Origin: Fen-549 sp964636655 | GTDB taxonomy: Bacteria > Actinomycetota > Thermoleophilia > Gaiellales > Gaiellaceae | Direction of reading: 5' to 3' | Assembly (NCBI GenBank): GCA_964636655.1 | Contig: CAZWTK010000007.1 | Location: 5,301 to 69,300 of the forward strand | Length of the DNA: 64,000 bases | Notes under the pieces: generated by a model | The model's input: only the letters and a program-made list of their open reading frames with translations | Database searches by the model: none | What the model was told of the DNA's origin: nothing | Shown: positions 50,862 through 58,548 of the stretch, piece by piece | Position numbering within the stretch: the first letter of the stretch is position 1 | How the letters are laid out: every line of letters begins with the position of its first letter | Program-made: the position numbers and the translations under genes

Positions 50862-52146
50862 CGATCGCAACGGTAACGGGCGGGGCGGCTTCCGGCGCCG
50901 ACTCGCGCGAGATGACGAGGAAAACCGAGGCGCTAACGGCGATGCCGAGCCCGGCGCAGGCGAAGAGCAGCGAGGGGCTGCCGCTCAGCTCGACCAGCAC
51001 CCCGCCGAGGATCGCGCCGAGCGGCATCAGCGACCAGGAGATGACGCTGGTGATGCTGCGCACGCGGCCGAGCAACTCGTTCGGGACAAGCGTCTGGCGG
51101 ATCGTCTCGCTGGAGATGCCAAACAGCGTCGCCGAGCCGAGCACGAGCAGCCAAACCGCCGTGCCCAGCCAGAATTGCGAGACGGCGGCCAAACAGACGA
51201 GCAGCACTCCCTTCGTCGCGGCGGCGCCGAAGGTGCGCGCGGCAAAGCCGAGCCGTCGCGACAGCGCAGGCGCCGCCAGCGCCATGATCAGCCCGCCCAG
51301 GCTGCCGGCGCCGAAGATCAGCCCGATCTGGCTGTCACCGGCGCCCAACCTCTCCTTGGCGAAGAAAACCAGCTCGGAGGCCGCCGCCGCGTAGAAGAAG
51401 GTCGCCGCGGCGAGCATCAGCGAGATGTTGCGGATGACGGGAACCGAGAGCACGAAGCGCAGGCCCTCGGCGATCTCGGCGCGCAGCCGGTTCTCGGCCG
51501 GGCGCGCGTCGCGGCCGCGCTTGCGGTCGCCGAAGCGAGTCCGGATCAGTCCGAGCGAAAAGGCCGAGACGATGAAGGAGAGCGAGTCGCCGATCAGCAC
51601 GCTCTCGAGCGGCAAGAGCAGCATAACGGCGCCGGCCAGCGGTGGGCCCAGCAGCTGCACGGCTGAAGAGGCGGCCTGCAGCCTGCCGTTTGCGAGCACG
51701 AGTTGCTCGCGCGCCACAAGGCGCTGCACGGCCGCAGACTGCCCGGCGTCGAAAGCGATGGCGAGCGCCGTCTGGGCGAAGGCGAGCGGATAGACGAACC
51801 AGACCGAGAGATGACCGCTCAGGGAGAGTACGGGGATCGTCGCCACCACCAACGCCCGGCCGATGTCGGCGCCGATCATCAGCCGGCGGCGGTCGAGCCG
51901 GTCGCTCCAGGCTCCGATCGCGAGCCCGAGCAGGGGGTAGGGCAAGAAGCCGGCCGCCAGCGTGGCGGCCAGGCTCATCGGCGAGCCGGTCAGCTTGAAG
52001 ACCAGCAGCGGCAGCGCAAACAGCGTGAAGGAGCTGCCGAGTGCCGACACCGTCTGCCCGACCCAGAAGCGGCCGAAGTCGCGACCCAGGCGGGTTGTGC
52101 CGGGGCGACGCGCACGAAAGCGAGAGTTGAGACGAAAGAAGTTCAT
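50851..52146 (-). CDS. MFS permease (MFS_3/enterobactin-exporter-like)
   Basis: The 431-residue protein has twelve hydrophobic helices. DFGRFWVGQTVSALGSSFTL opens helix 1, AIGAWSDRLDRRRLMIGADI is motif A in the second loop, and GRLQAASSAVQLLGPPLAG is the motif C region of the group. DRKRGRDARPAENRLRAEI is the central cytoplasmic loop. It is like the exporter family of EntS and macrolide MefA-type pumps. The MarR gene follows with an 11-base overlap. Export of a small molecule is likely. Confidence 0.87.
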   Translation of the reverse strand: MNFFRLNSRFRARRPGTTRLGRDFGRFWVGQTVSALGSSFTLFALPLLVFKLTGSPMSLAATLAAGFLPYPLLGLAIGAWSDRLDRRRLMIGADIGRALVVATIPVLSLSGHLSVWFVYPLAFAQTALAIAFDAGQSAAVQRLVAREQLVLANGRLQAASSAVQLLGPPLAGAVMLLLPLESVLIGDSLSFIVSAFSLGLIRTRFGDRKRGRDARPAENRLRAEIAEGLRFVLSVPVIRNISLMLAAATFFYAAAASELVFFAKERLGAGDSQIGLIFGAGSLGGLIMALAAPALSRRLGFAARTFGAAATKGVLLVCLAAVSQFWLGTAVWLLVLGSATLFGISSETIRQTLVPNELLGRVRSITSVISWSLMPLGAILGGVLVELSGSPSLLFACAGLGIAVSASVFLVISRESAPEAAPPVTVAIDEA

Positions 52147-52151
52147 ATCCG

Positions 52152-52173
52152 TAATATCCGAAACCGGATAATA
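52152..52173. promoter_or_regulatory. Inverted repeat upstream of the MFS-MarR operon
   Basis: TAATATCCG and CGGATAATA are nine-base arms (one mismatch) around AAAC, a few bases upstream of the MFS start on the minus strand. A TATTAT -10-like element (minus strand, 52173-52168) lies within one arm, so a bound repressor would block the promoter. A further TATCCG direct repeat (52146-52151) lies next to it. Confidence 0.6.
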
Positions 52174-52246
52174 CAGAAAGAGAGCAAAGAGTCAAGCGCG
52201 ACTCGGGTTCGGTCGGCGATCGTGCTCTAGCGAGGCGTTATTGCTT

Positions 52247-53491
52247 TCAGGCGATCTCGTCGAAGGGATCGGAGAAAGTCGGAGTCCGTAGCTCGAGCTC
52301 CTCGTCGAGGCCGGTGATCGGGCTGGTCTCGGCGACCAGCCAGCGAACAAGTCCGTGCGCGCCCATCGACCGAGCGACGCGCCGCTGACGGTCGGCGCCC
52401 GTCTCGAGCGCCAGGCGCAGAGCGTCGCCCAGCTCATGCTCGCAGTCGAGCGTACGGGCGATCGGGAACAGCTTCTCGACCAGCTCGGCGACGGCCTCGG
52501 CGGTGTGCATCCTCTCGCCCGTGGCCAGGTCGGCGAGCTGACCACGGCAACCGTCACGCACGGCCAGCCAGGCGTTCTCGTGGATGCGCTCGCTCGGGTA
52601 GACCGGCAGTGTTCCCTCGGCGTCGACTCTCGTCGCCAGCCAGGCTGCGAGGGTCTGTACGAGCGCGACGATCGCAGCGGCGTCGGCGACCCGCGTCTGG
52701 GCGTCGGCTATGCGCAGCTCGATCGTTCCGTAGGTGGGCGACAGGCGCAGATCCCACCACTGGTAGCTGGGGTCGGTCATGGCGCCGGCGCGGGCCGCCC
52801 AGTCGACGAAGTCGACGTAGGCCTGCCAGGACGGGAAGGCGGGCGGAATACCGTGGCGCGCGAAGCCGCCGTTCAGCTTCCAGCGGATCGAGCTGATGCC
52901 GCTGTCCTGCGCGCCGTAGAAGGGCGAGTTGACCGCGAGGGCGGCGACGTAGGGCAGGTAGCTGCGCAGAGCGTTGTAGACGGCCAGCGCCCTCTCGGCT
53001 CCGGGCACGGCCACGTGCACGTGCAGCCCGCAGGTGAGCGTGATCGCCTCAGCCCAGGGGCAGTCGCGCCCGATCTGCTGGTAGCGCGGGCGCTCGCTGA
53101 GCGGACCCGGATCGATGGCGATCGGGTGGGCGCCGGCGGCGATGAAGGCGACGTTCCCGGAGAGGCGCCGGTGCAGGCTCGAGCGTAGATCGGCGAGCGA
53201 GCGGCGGACGTCGCGGGCGGTGAGGCAGACGGGCGTGACCAGTTCGATCTGGGTCGAGCGCAGCTCGGGAACGACGCGCCGATCGCCGTCGAAGGCGCGC
53301 AGAACCTGCTCGTTGGCGGCCACCGGCTCGAACGTCATGGGGTCGACGAGCAGCAGCTCGTCCTCGACACCGATCGTGTAGGGAGTGGCGTGCTCGAACT
53401 TGTCGAAGTAGCGAGCGACGGGAAGGTCGCAATCCTTGCGCAGGCGCGTCGAGCGCGGAACTCTAGCCGGTCGCTTCATCGGGCTGTCCAT
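52247..53491 (-). CDS. Carboxylate-amine ligase (GCS2/YbdK-like)
   Basis: The 414-residue protein shows the GCS2 fold: TIGVEDELLLVDPMTFEPV (ATP/metal strand with Glu pair), STQIELVTPVCLTARDVR (ExxT), ITLTCGLHVHVAVPGAERAL (HVHV metal strand) and GTIELRIADAQTRV. These match YbdK-type weak gamma-glutamylcysteine ligases and related actinobacterial ligases such as EgtA or CGA synthetases. A GAGGAGG lies 8 bases before the ATG at 53491. The substrate is uncertain. I would not call it gshA from the sequence alone. Confidence 0.87.
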   Translation of the reverse strand: MDSPMKRPARVPRSTRLRKDCDLPVARYFDKFEHATPYTIGVEDELLLVDPMTFEPVAANEQVLRAFDGDRRVVPELRSTQIELVTPVCLTARDVRRSLADLRSSLHRRLSGNVAFIAAGAHPIAIDPGPLSERPRYQQIGRDCPWAEAITLTCGLHVHVAVPGAERALAVYNALRSYLPYVAALAVNSPFYGAQDSGISSIRWKLNGGFARHGIPPAFPSWQAYVDFVDWAARAGAMTDPSYQWWDLRLSPTYGTIELRIADAQTRVADAAAIVALVQTLAAWLATRVDAEGTLPVYPSERIHENAWLAVRDGCRGQLADLATGERMHTAEAVAELVEKLFPIARTLDCEHELGDALRLALETGADRQRRVARSMGAHGLVRWLVAETSPITGLDEELELRTPTFSDPFDEIA

Positions 53492-53646
53492 CGCGCGCCT
53501 CCTCTTCTGCCCGGAGCTACGAATCCCACGACTAGCAAGCTACGGCCGGCGTGTGTGCCCCGCCCCGAGCTGAACGCGGAAAATGAGCGGATTGCGTGAG
53601 GGTTCGCTCACATAGACGAACCTAGGTCCCACGTGCGGGCCGGCTG

Positions 53647-53865
53647 CTATCTGAAGCGGAAGACGATGCGCCCACGCTGCAGGTCGTAGGCGGAGAGCTC
53701 GACCTTGACCCGGTCGCCCGGTAACACGCGAATCCGGTAGCGGCGCATCTTGCCGGCCGTGTAGGCCTGCGTCTCGTATCCGTTGTCGAGCGCGACTCGG
53801 TACTTGCCGTTCGACAGCGCCTCGACGACCTCGCCTTCGAACTCGACCTTTTCTTCCTTCGCCAT
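53647..53865 (-). CDS. infA: Translation initiation factor IF-1
   Basis: The 72-residue protein has the S1/OB fold of IF-1: FEGEVVEALSNGKYRVALDN, YTAGKMRRYRIRVLPGDRVK and VELSAYDLQRGRIVFRFR. It binds the A site of the 30S subunit at initiation. It is not next to ribosomal protein genes but lies divergent to a DEAD-box helicase and near cold-shock genes, so it may be a second, cold-related copy; the main infA would normally be in the ribosomal operon outside this window. A short leader ORF ends four bases before its ATG. Confidence 0.93.
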   Translation of the reverse strand: MAKEEKVEFEGEVVEALSNGKYRVALDNGYETQAYTAGKMRRYRIRVLPGDRVKVELSAYDLQRGRIVFRFR

Positions 53866-53869
53866 CCGA

Positions 53870-53968
53870 TCACCACGCTCCGGTTGTGTCGGTGCTCTCG
53901 ACGCCCGCGCCCGCAGGTGCGAGGAGGCTGTGCCCGCGAAGCTGCAACTTCAGGGATCTGCCTTTCAT
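53870..53968 (-). CDS. Possible 32-residue leader peptide ahead of infA
   Basis: An ATG at 53968, with AGAAGG upstream, opens a 32-residue frame (MKGRSLKLQLRGHSLLAPAG and on) ending in TGA at 53870-53872, four bases before the infA ATG. The infA Shine-Dalgarno (GGAG) lies within its last codons, so its translation could couple to infA. There is no similarity I recognise, and it could be chance. Confidence 0.3.
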   Translation of the reverse strand: MKGRSLKLQLRGHSLLAPAGAGVESTDTTGAW

Positions 53969-54155
53969 CGAGAGTGCACCTTCTTTTCTGTCTGGAGTGG
54001 GAGATGGCGCCTGGGCGCAAACCGCACTCGCACACAAAGTCAATGTCCACGGTAGCAGACCCAAGCGCGGACGCTTTTGCTCGGGGTACAGGCGCTTGTG
54101 CTACGGTCCTGACACGAACGGCGGTTCGTCGTTCGGGAGATTTAGCTTCTCGTTC

Positions 54156-54204
54156 CTCCTTGCGTGGTTTCGAGTGGACGATCTCGAACCCGAATATCAA
54201 GGAG
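54156..54204 (+). promoter_or_regulatory. Shine-Dalgarno-pairing hairpin in the helicase leader
   Basis: CTCCTTG (54156-54162) is perfectly complementary to CAAGGAG (54198-54204), the Shine-Dalgarno of the helicase gene. Inside, TTCGAG/CTCGAA (54169-54174, 54183-54188) form a stem extended by GG/CC after one mismatch. This echoes the anti-Shine-Dalgarno arms of the two csp leaders. Confidence 0.6.
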
Positions 54205-54213
54205 TTTGAACAT

Positions 54214-55386
54214 ATGTATATGCAGTCTTTTCGCGCGCTGGGCGTCAGCGTGCAGCTCGAGCAAACGCTCGCCGCACGCGGCATCAAGCAGCCGTTTCCG
54301 ATTCAGGAGCTGGTGCTCCCCGACGCTCTCGCCGGCCGCGACGTGCTTGCAAAGTCGCCGACGGGCTCGGGCAAGACGCTTGCCTTCGCCCTGCCGATCG
54401 TCGCCCGAGTCGGCCGCGATCGCTCACAGCCGGCGGCGCTGGTGCTCGCACCGACGCGTGAGCTGGCCGGGCAGGTCGCCGACGAGATCAGGCCGCTCGC
54501 CGATATCTGCGGTCTGAGAGTCGCAGCGGTCTTCGGCGGTGCACCGCTAGGCCCGCAGGCCAAGAAGGCGCGCAGTGCTCAGATCCTGGTCGCCACGCCC
54601 GGTCGCCTGCAGGATCTGGTCGAGCGGAAGATGGTCTCGCTCGAGCAGGTCGGCCTGCTCGTACTCGACGAAGCAGACCGCATGCTCGACATGGGCTTCA
54701 AGCCGCAGGTCGAGCGGCTGATGAGGCGGCTCCCGCGCGAGCGCCAGACGATGCTCTTCTCGGCCACGCTCGACGGAGCGGTCGGTCAGCTCGCGGATTC
54801 CTACACGCGCGACCCGTCCCGCTTCGAGACGGCGCCGCTGACCGACCACGAGGAGGGCCAGATCGACCACCGCTTCGTCTCGGTCACGGCCAACGCCAAG
54901 GTCGAGAAGCTGGTCGAGGAGCTATCGGCCGAGCGCGGGCTGGCGCTCGTATTCGTCCGCACCAAGCGCGGCGCCGATCGGCTGGCGACCAGACTGGCCC
55001 GGCTCCAGGTGAACGCTCTGGCTCTGCACGGCGACATGCCGCAGAACGCCCGCCAGCGCACGCTCAAGCGCTTCCGCGCCGGTGAGGTGCAGACACTCGT
55101 CGCGACAGACGTCGCCGCGAGAGGGCTCGACCTCGAGGCGATCACACACGTGATCAACTACGACCCCCCCGAGGACGACAAGGACTACGTGCACCGGGTC
55201 GGGCGCACCGGCCGCGCGGGCAAGAGCGGAAACGGCATCACCTTCGTTCTACCCGAGCAGCAGGCCGACGTCAGCCGCCTGGCGGCGCGGCTCGGCCACC
55301 GCGAGCAGTTCGAACGCGAAGGCATGCGCGTTGCGGCGCCGCGGCGCGTCTACACGAGTCGTCGCGGTCGCAACTCACGCTGGTAG
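54214..55386 (+). CDS. DEAD-box ATP-dependent RNA helicase
   Basis: The 390-residue protein has all DEAD-box motifs: Q motif (QPFPIQ), I (SPTGSGKT), Ia (PTRELAGQV), II (DEAD in VLDEADRMLDMGFKPQVERL), III (SAT), IV (FVRTKRGADRLA), V (VATDVAARGLDL) and VI (HRVGRTGRAG). The C terminus after the second RecA domain is short with a basic tail (SRRGRNSRW). The ATG at 54214 follows AAGGAG by nine bases; there is no earlier real domain. Such helicases help ribosome assembly and mRNA unwinding in the cold. It is followed after 172 bases by a cold-shock protein gene. Confidence 0.95.
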   Translation: MYMQSFRALGVSVQLEQTLAARGIKQPFPIQELVLPDALAGRDVLAKSPTGSGKTLAFALPIVARVGRDRSQPAALVLAPTRELAGQVADEIRPLADICGLRVAAVFGGAPLGPQAKKARSAQILVATPGRLQDLVERKMVSLEQVGLLVLDEADRMLDMGFKPQVERLMRRLPRERQTMLFSATLDGAVGQLADSYTRDPSRFETAPLTDHEEGQIDHRFVSVTANAKVEKLVEELSAERGLALVFVRTKRGADRLATRLARLQVNALALHGDMPQNARQRTLKRFRAGEVQTLVATDVAARGLDLEAITHVINYDPPEDDKDYVHRVGRTGRAGKSGNGITFVLPEQQADVSRLAARLGHREQFEREGMRVAAPRRVYTSRRGRNSRW

Positions 55387-55494
55387 ACGAAGAGCCTCGT
55401 GGCAACGACACACATTCGCGCGCAATCCGAGGCCGTATCGCCCGGGAATTGGAGCGGTAATCCCTCTCCAGGCGCGCTAGGGTCTAGATCAATA

Positions 55495-55558
55495 GGACGA
55501 GTACCGTGCGCTGCCAGCGCTCCTTGCTTGTTCGCGAGACAGCAGGGAGGTGAGTTTT
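55495..55558 (+). promoter_or_regulatory. Shine-Dalgarno-sequestering leader of cold-shock gene 2
   Basis: CTCCTTGC (55520-55527) pairs with GCAGGGAG (55542-55549), using a T-G wobble at one place. TTG (55528-55530) pairs with CGA (55535-55537) over a TTCG loop (55531-55534), again with a four-base bulge (55538-55541) on the 3' side. It begins with the same GGACGAGTACCG (55495-55506) as leader 1. Confidence 0.75.
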
Positions 55559-55765
55559 ATGGCAACCGGAACCGTCAAGTGGTTTAACAACGACAAGGGC
55601 TACGGGTTCATCACGCCCGAGGATGGCGGCAAGGATCTGTTCGTTCATCACAACGGCATCGCCGGCGAGGGCTTCAAGAGTCTCCCCGAAGGGGCGAAGG
55701 TCGAGTTCGAGTCGAGTGAAGGACAGAAGGGCCCGCAGGCAACCAACGTTCGCGTTGTTGGCTGA
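55559..55765 (+). CDS. Cold-shock domain protein (CspA family), copy 2
   Basis: The 68-residue protein (ATGTVKWFNNDKGYGFITPE, LFVHHNGIAGEGFKSLPEGA, KVEFESSEGQKGPQATNVR) is nearly identical to copy 1, with changes mainly in the loop after RNP2. The ATG at 55559 follows GGGAGG; a GTG nine bases earlier would place the start inside the Shine-Dalgarno. The leader folds like that of copy 1. It follows the helicase gene and ends in a strong hairpin. Confidence 0.97.
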   Translation: MATGTVKWFNNDKGYGFITPEDGGKDLFVHHNGIAGEGFKSLPEGAKVEFESSEGQKGPQATNVRVVG

Positions 55766-55787
55766 TCAAGGCTGAAGTTGTGAGATC

Positions 55788-55818
55788 GCGGGAGGTGTCG
55801 CTTGTCGGCGCCTCCCGC
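55788..55818 (+). terminator. Hairpin terminator after csp copy 2
   Basis: GCGGGAGGTGTCG (55788-55800) and CGGCGCCTCCCGC (55806-55818) form a 13-base stem with two T-G wobbles over CTTGT. It begins 22 bases after the stop. Confidence 0.75.
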
Positions 55819-55859
55819 TCTCGTTCGTGGCGCTATCACGCCTGGAGGCGAGGTGCCGG

Positions 55860-56126
55860 TTACCCGCTCGCGCCGAGCACCCAGTCGTTGCTCCGGCACA
55901 TAGGGCAGCACGGCAAGGTGCCGTCGGCGACTATGCCGTAACCGCACGCGGCGCAGCGAAAACGTGGCCGCCCCGTCGTATGGCCCGATACGACACGGCC
56001 CGTGTGCTCGCGACGTGCGAGATGGCGGCGCCTGAGCGCGGCACGAACGAGGTGGCGCTTCGAGTCGGCGTCAGCCGAGCTCGGACTACTCTTGCGCGTG
56101 AACCACTTGACGGCACCGTTTGGCAC
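55860..56126 (-). CDS. Small zinc-ribbon protein with cold-shock-like N terminus
   Basis: The 88-residue product starts MPNGAVKWFTRK, nearly the first strand of a cold-shock domain (compare MATGTVKWFN), but no RNP motifs follow. A basic linker (LVRAALRRRHLARREHTGR) leads to a four-Cys ribbon, FRCAACGYGIVADGTLPCCP then MCRSNDW, with the CxxCGY and CPMC pattern of rubredoxin-like zinc ribbons. The GTG start has GGAGAGG upstream. It could arise from fusion of a csp start with a zinc-ribbon gene. It is convergent with csp copy 2. Function unknown. Confidence 0.65.
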   Translation of the reverse strand: MPNGAVKWFTRKSSPSSADADSKRHLVRAALRRRHLARREHTGRVVSGHTTGRPRFRCAACGYGIVADGTLPCCPMCRSNDWVLGASG

Positions 56127-56326
56127 GAAAAGACACCTCTCCCCTGCTCATCGAACGGATAGAGAAGGCGCCCGGAAAGCGCAATCGGTACTCGCTCTTG
56201 CTCGATTACACCCTACCACGAACACAGGTTCGAGAATCGCGCCCTCCCTTGGCCGGCGATCCAGAGCACGAAGAACGTCAGCTCTGCTTCGCGGCCTTGC
56301 CGGCGGTAGCCGGTGTCGGCGCCACC

Positions 56327-57640
56327 CTAGCCCGCGAACTGTTGATAGAGCAGGAATGCGTTGAGCGCGGCGATCAGTAGCGAGATCGCAACGGCGGTCG
56401 CGGTCGTGATCTTTTGGTTGACGTGGACGCCCATGATGTCGCGGCGCCGCGTGAGCAATAGCAGTGGGATCAACGCGAACGGGATCCCGAACGAGAGCAC
56501 GACCTGGCTCATGATCAGTGCGCTCGTGGGGTTGCTGCCAATCGCCAGCAAGAACAGCGCGGGGGCCATCGTCAGTGCCCGGCGCAAGAAGAGCGAGATA
56601 CGCAGATTGACGAAGCCGGCCATGACGATCTGGCCGGCGTAGGTGCCCACGCTCGAGGAGGAAACCCCCGAGGCGAGCAACGCGGCCGCGAAGACGAGCG
56701 CTGCTCCGCCCCCGACGAGTTGACCGAAGCCGGCGTGTGCCTCTGCGATGGTGCTCACGCCGCTGAAACCGGCCCGGCCGTGGAAGAGCTTGGCCGCGAC
56801 CGCGAGCATCGCCATGTTGACGAGGCCGGCCAGACCGAGCGCTACGAGCACGTCGGTGCGCTCGAAGCGGAGAACGCGGGAGCGCTCGGCGTCGCTGCGC
56901 ACGGGCATGCGCTTTCGAGTCAGCGCCGAGTGCAGGTAGATCGCGTGAGGCATCACGGTCGCACCCACGATCCCGACTGCCAGGTAGAGCGAACTGCTGC
57001 CGTGCAGATTCGGAACGAGCCCGGCGACACTCCCCGATGTGGACGGGCCGATGCGCAAGACCTCATAGAGGAAGCCGAGCAGGATGATCCCGAGCAGTCC
57101 GGTGATTGCCAGCTCAAAGCCCCGGTGACCCCGTCGTTGCAGCTCGAGCAGCGCGAACGCGATGACGCCGGTGATCGCGCCCGCCGGCAGCAGGGGCACG
57201 TGAAAGAGCAGGTTGAGGCCGATCGCGGCGCCGACGAACTCGGCGATGTCGGTCGACATCGCCATTACCTCGGCCTGCCCCCAGAGAACCCACGAAACCG
57301 GGCGCGGATAGTGCTCGCGGCAGAGTTCCGGCAAGCTTCGGTCTGTGACGATCCCGACCTTCGCCGACAGGTACTGAATCAGCATCGCCATCAGGTTCGC
57401 GGCCAGCACCACCCACAGCAGCAGGTAGCCGAACTGAGCTCCACTCTGAATGTTGGTGGCGAAGTTACCCGGGTCGACATAAGCGATCGAGGCCACGAAC
57501 GCCGGGCCGAGCATGGCCAACGTCGCGCGCACCCAGCCGCGCGCGAGCAGCAAATCGAGCGCACTCGGTCCCGGCGCGAGTACGACGTCGCCGGCCGGCC
57601 CTGTCGCCCCTACAGGCGCGCCAAGACCCACCGGGGTCAT
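56327..57640 (-). CDS. mntH: Nramp family manganese/divalent-metal transporter
   Basis: The 437-residue protein has eleven hydrophobic helices and the Nramp motifs: FVASIAYVDPGNFATNIQSG (DPGN, metal-binding in helix 1), VGATVMPHAIYLHSALTRKR (MPH in helix 6) and the conserved transport loop ALIMSQVVLSFGIPFALIPL. It takes up Mn2+ (or Fe2+) with protons. The ATG at 57640 overlaps the stop of the DtxR-type regulator (ATGA), so regulator and transporter form an operon. Full length. Confidence 0.93.
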   Translation of the reverse strand: MTPVGLGAPVGATGPAGDVVLAPGPSALDLLLARGWVRATLAMLGPAFVASIAYVDPGNFATNIQSGAQFGYLLLWVVLAANLMAMLIQYLSAKVGIVTDRSLPELCREHYPRPVSWVLWGQAEVMAMSTDIAEFVGAAIGLNLLFHVPLLPAGAITGVIAFALLELQRRGHRGFELAITGLLGIILLGFLYEVLRIGPSTSGSVAGLVPNLHGSSSLYLAVGIVGATVMPHAIYLHSALTRKRMPVRSDAERSRVLRFERTDVLVALGLAGLVNMAMLAVAAKLFHGRAGFSGVSTIAEAHAGFGQLVGGGAALVFAAALLASGVSSSSVGTYAGQIVMAGFVNLRISLFLRRALTMAPALFLLAIGSNPTSALIMSQVVLSFGIPFALIPLLLLTRRRDIMGVHVNQKITTATAVAISLLIAALNAFLLYQQFAG

Positions 57641-58311
57641 CGCTCCTCCTCCACGATCAGTCGCATGGCTCGGGCGACGGTGCGTTCGAGCAAGCACACC
57701 TGCTCGCCGTTACCGACCAACAGGGGCTCGTCTGGCGGACGGCGCTCGATCAGCTCGAGGCGGTCGCCGATTCGGATTCCCTGCTCGACGAGAAAATGAA
57801 GCACCTCTGGGTCGGTGTCGGAAACCTGCGCGAAAATCCCGCTTCGCCCTGGCTCCAGATCGGCCAGGCTCTCGCTCGCAAGCTCCTCGATCGTGCCCTC
57901 GCGCGTCGGGATCGGATGGACGTGCGGGTCGCGGCCGGGGTTGCCGAGCGTCGTCGCGATCCGCTCCTCCAGCTCCTCCGAGATCGCGTGCTCGAGCACC
58001 TCGGCCTCCTCGTGCACCCGATCCAAGGGCACGCCGAGCGTCTCGGCCAAGAACAGTTCGAGCAGGCGGTGATGGCGGATGACCTCGAGCGCGACCCGAA
58101 CGCCCTCGGGCGTCAGCATCACGCCGTGGTAGGGCCGGTACGTGACCAGGCCGCTGTCGACGAGCGTCCGGATCATCTCCGATACCGAAGGAGCGCTGAT
58201 GCCGAGCCGCTCGGCCAGCGCCGAGGTGCTGACAGGCCCGCCCGGCTCTTGCAGGGCGTAGATCGCCTTCGTGTAATCCTGCACCGCACGCGTGAAGTCG
58301 TCCTGTGCCAT
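57637..58311 (-). CDS. mntR: DtxR/MntR family metal-dependent regulator
   Basis: The 224-residue protein has the DtxR N-terminal helix-turn-helix (VSTSALAERLGISAPSVSEM, YRPYHGVMLTPEGVRVALEV), the dimerisation and metal-binding domain (RHHRLLELFLAETLGVPLDR, VHEEAEVLEHAISEELEERI) and a C-terminal SH3-like domain (SGIFAQVSDTDPEVLHFLVE). Glu and His at the expected places could bind Mn. With the inverted repeat at 58331-58350 just upstream, it likely represses itself and mntH when metal is plentiful. Confidence 0.9.
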   Translation of the reverse strand: MAQDDFTRAVQDYTKAIYALQEPGGPVSTSALAERLGISAPSVSEMIRTLVDSGLVTYRPYHGVMLTPEGVRVALEVIRHHRLLELFLAETLGVPLDRVHEEAEVLEHAISEELEERIATTLGNPGRDPHVHPIPTREGTIEELASESLADLEPGRSGIFAQVSDTDPEVLHFLVEQGIRIGDRLELIERRPPDEPLLVGNGEQVCLLERTVARAMRLIVEEER

Positions 58312-58330
58312 CTCAATCTAGGGATAACCG

Positions 58331-58350
58331 GGTTTAGGCAACCCTAAACC
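58331..58350. promoter_or_regulatory. DtxR/MntR-type operator
   Basis: GGTTTAGG and CCTAAACC are perfect eight-base arms around CAAC, 20 bases upstream of the regulator start on the minus strand. The arms match the TTAGGTTAGCCTAA type of DtxR/IdeR/MntR boxes. Outer CTAGGGA/TCCCTAG arms (58318-58324, 58351-58357) flank it. Confidence 0.8.
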
Positions 58351-58548
58351 TCCCTAGCGTAGGTCTGAACGCTTGATCGCATGCTCTTCGATCACGGCTC
58401 GCAAGGCATTTGAGCGCGAACGTCGCAGAGGCTCTTTCGAACTCCCCAATCCTGGCTGCAGACTCGGTATCCCCGTCGCCGGCGCGCTGCGTCCCCGGAC
58501 TCAGCACACGAGTTGACGTTTTGGAGGAGCAATAGAGGGGTATGTCTC

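Noticed and set aside
54166..54191. TTCGAG/CTCGAA stem as part of a tRNA T arm
   Set aside because: No acceptor, D arm or anticodon arm can be built around it; it fits the helicase leader hairpin.
53884..54213. N-terminal extension of the DEAD-box helicase
   Set aside because: The upstream frame is unlike any helicase extension, while the ATG at 54214 has AAGGAG at the right distance and starts the Q motif domain.
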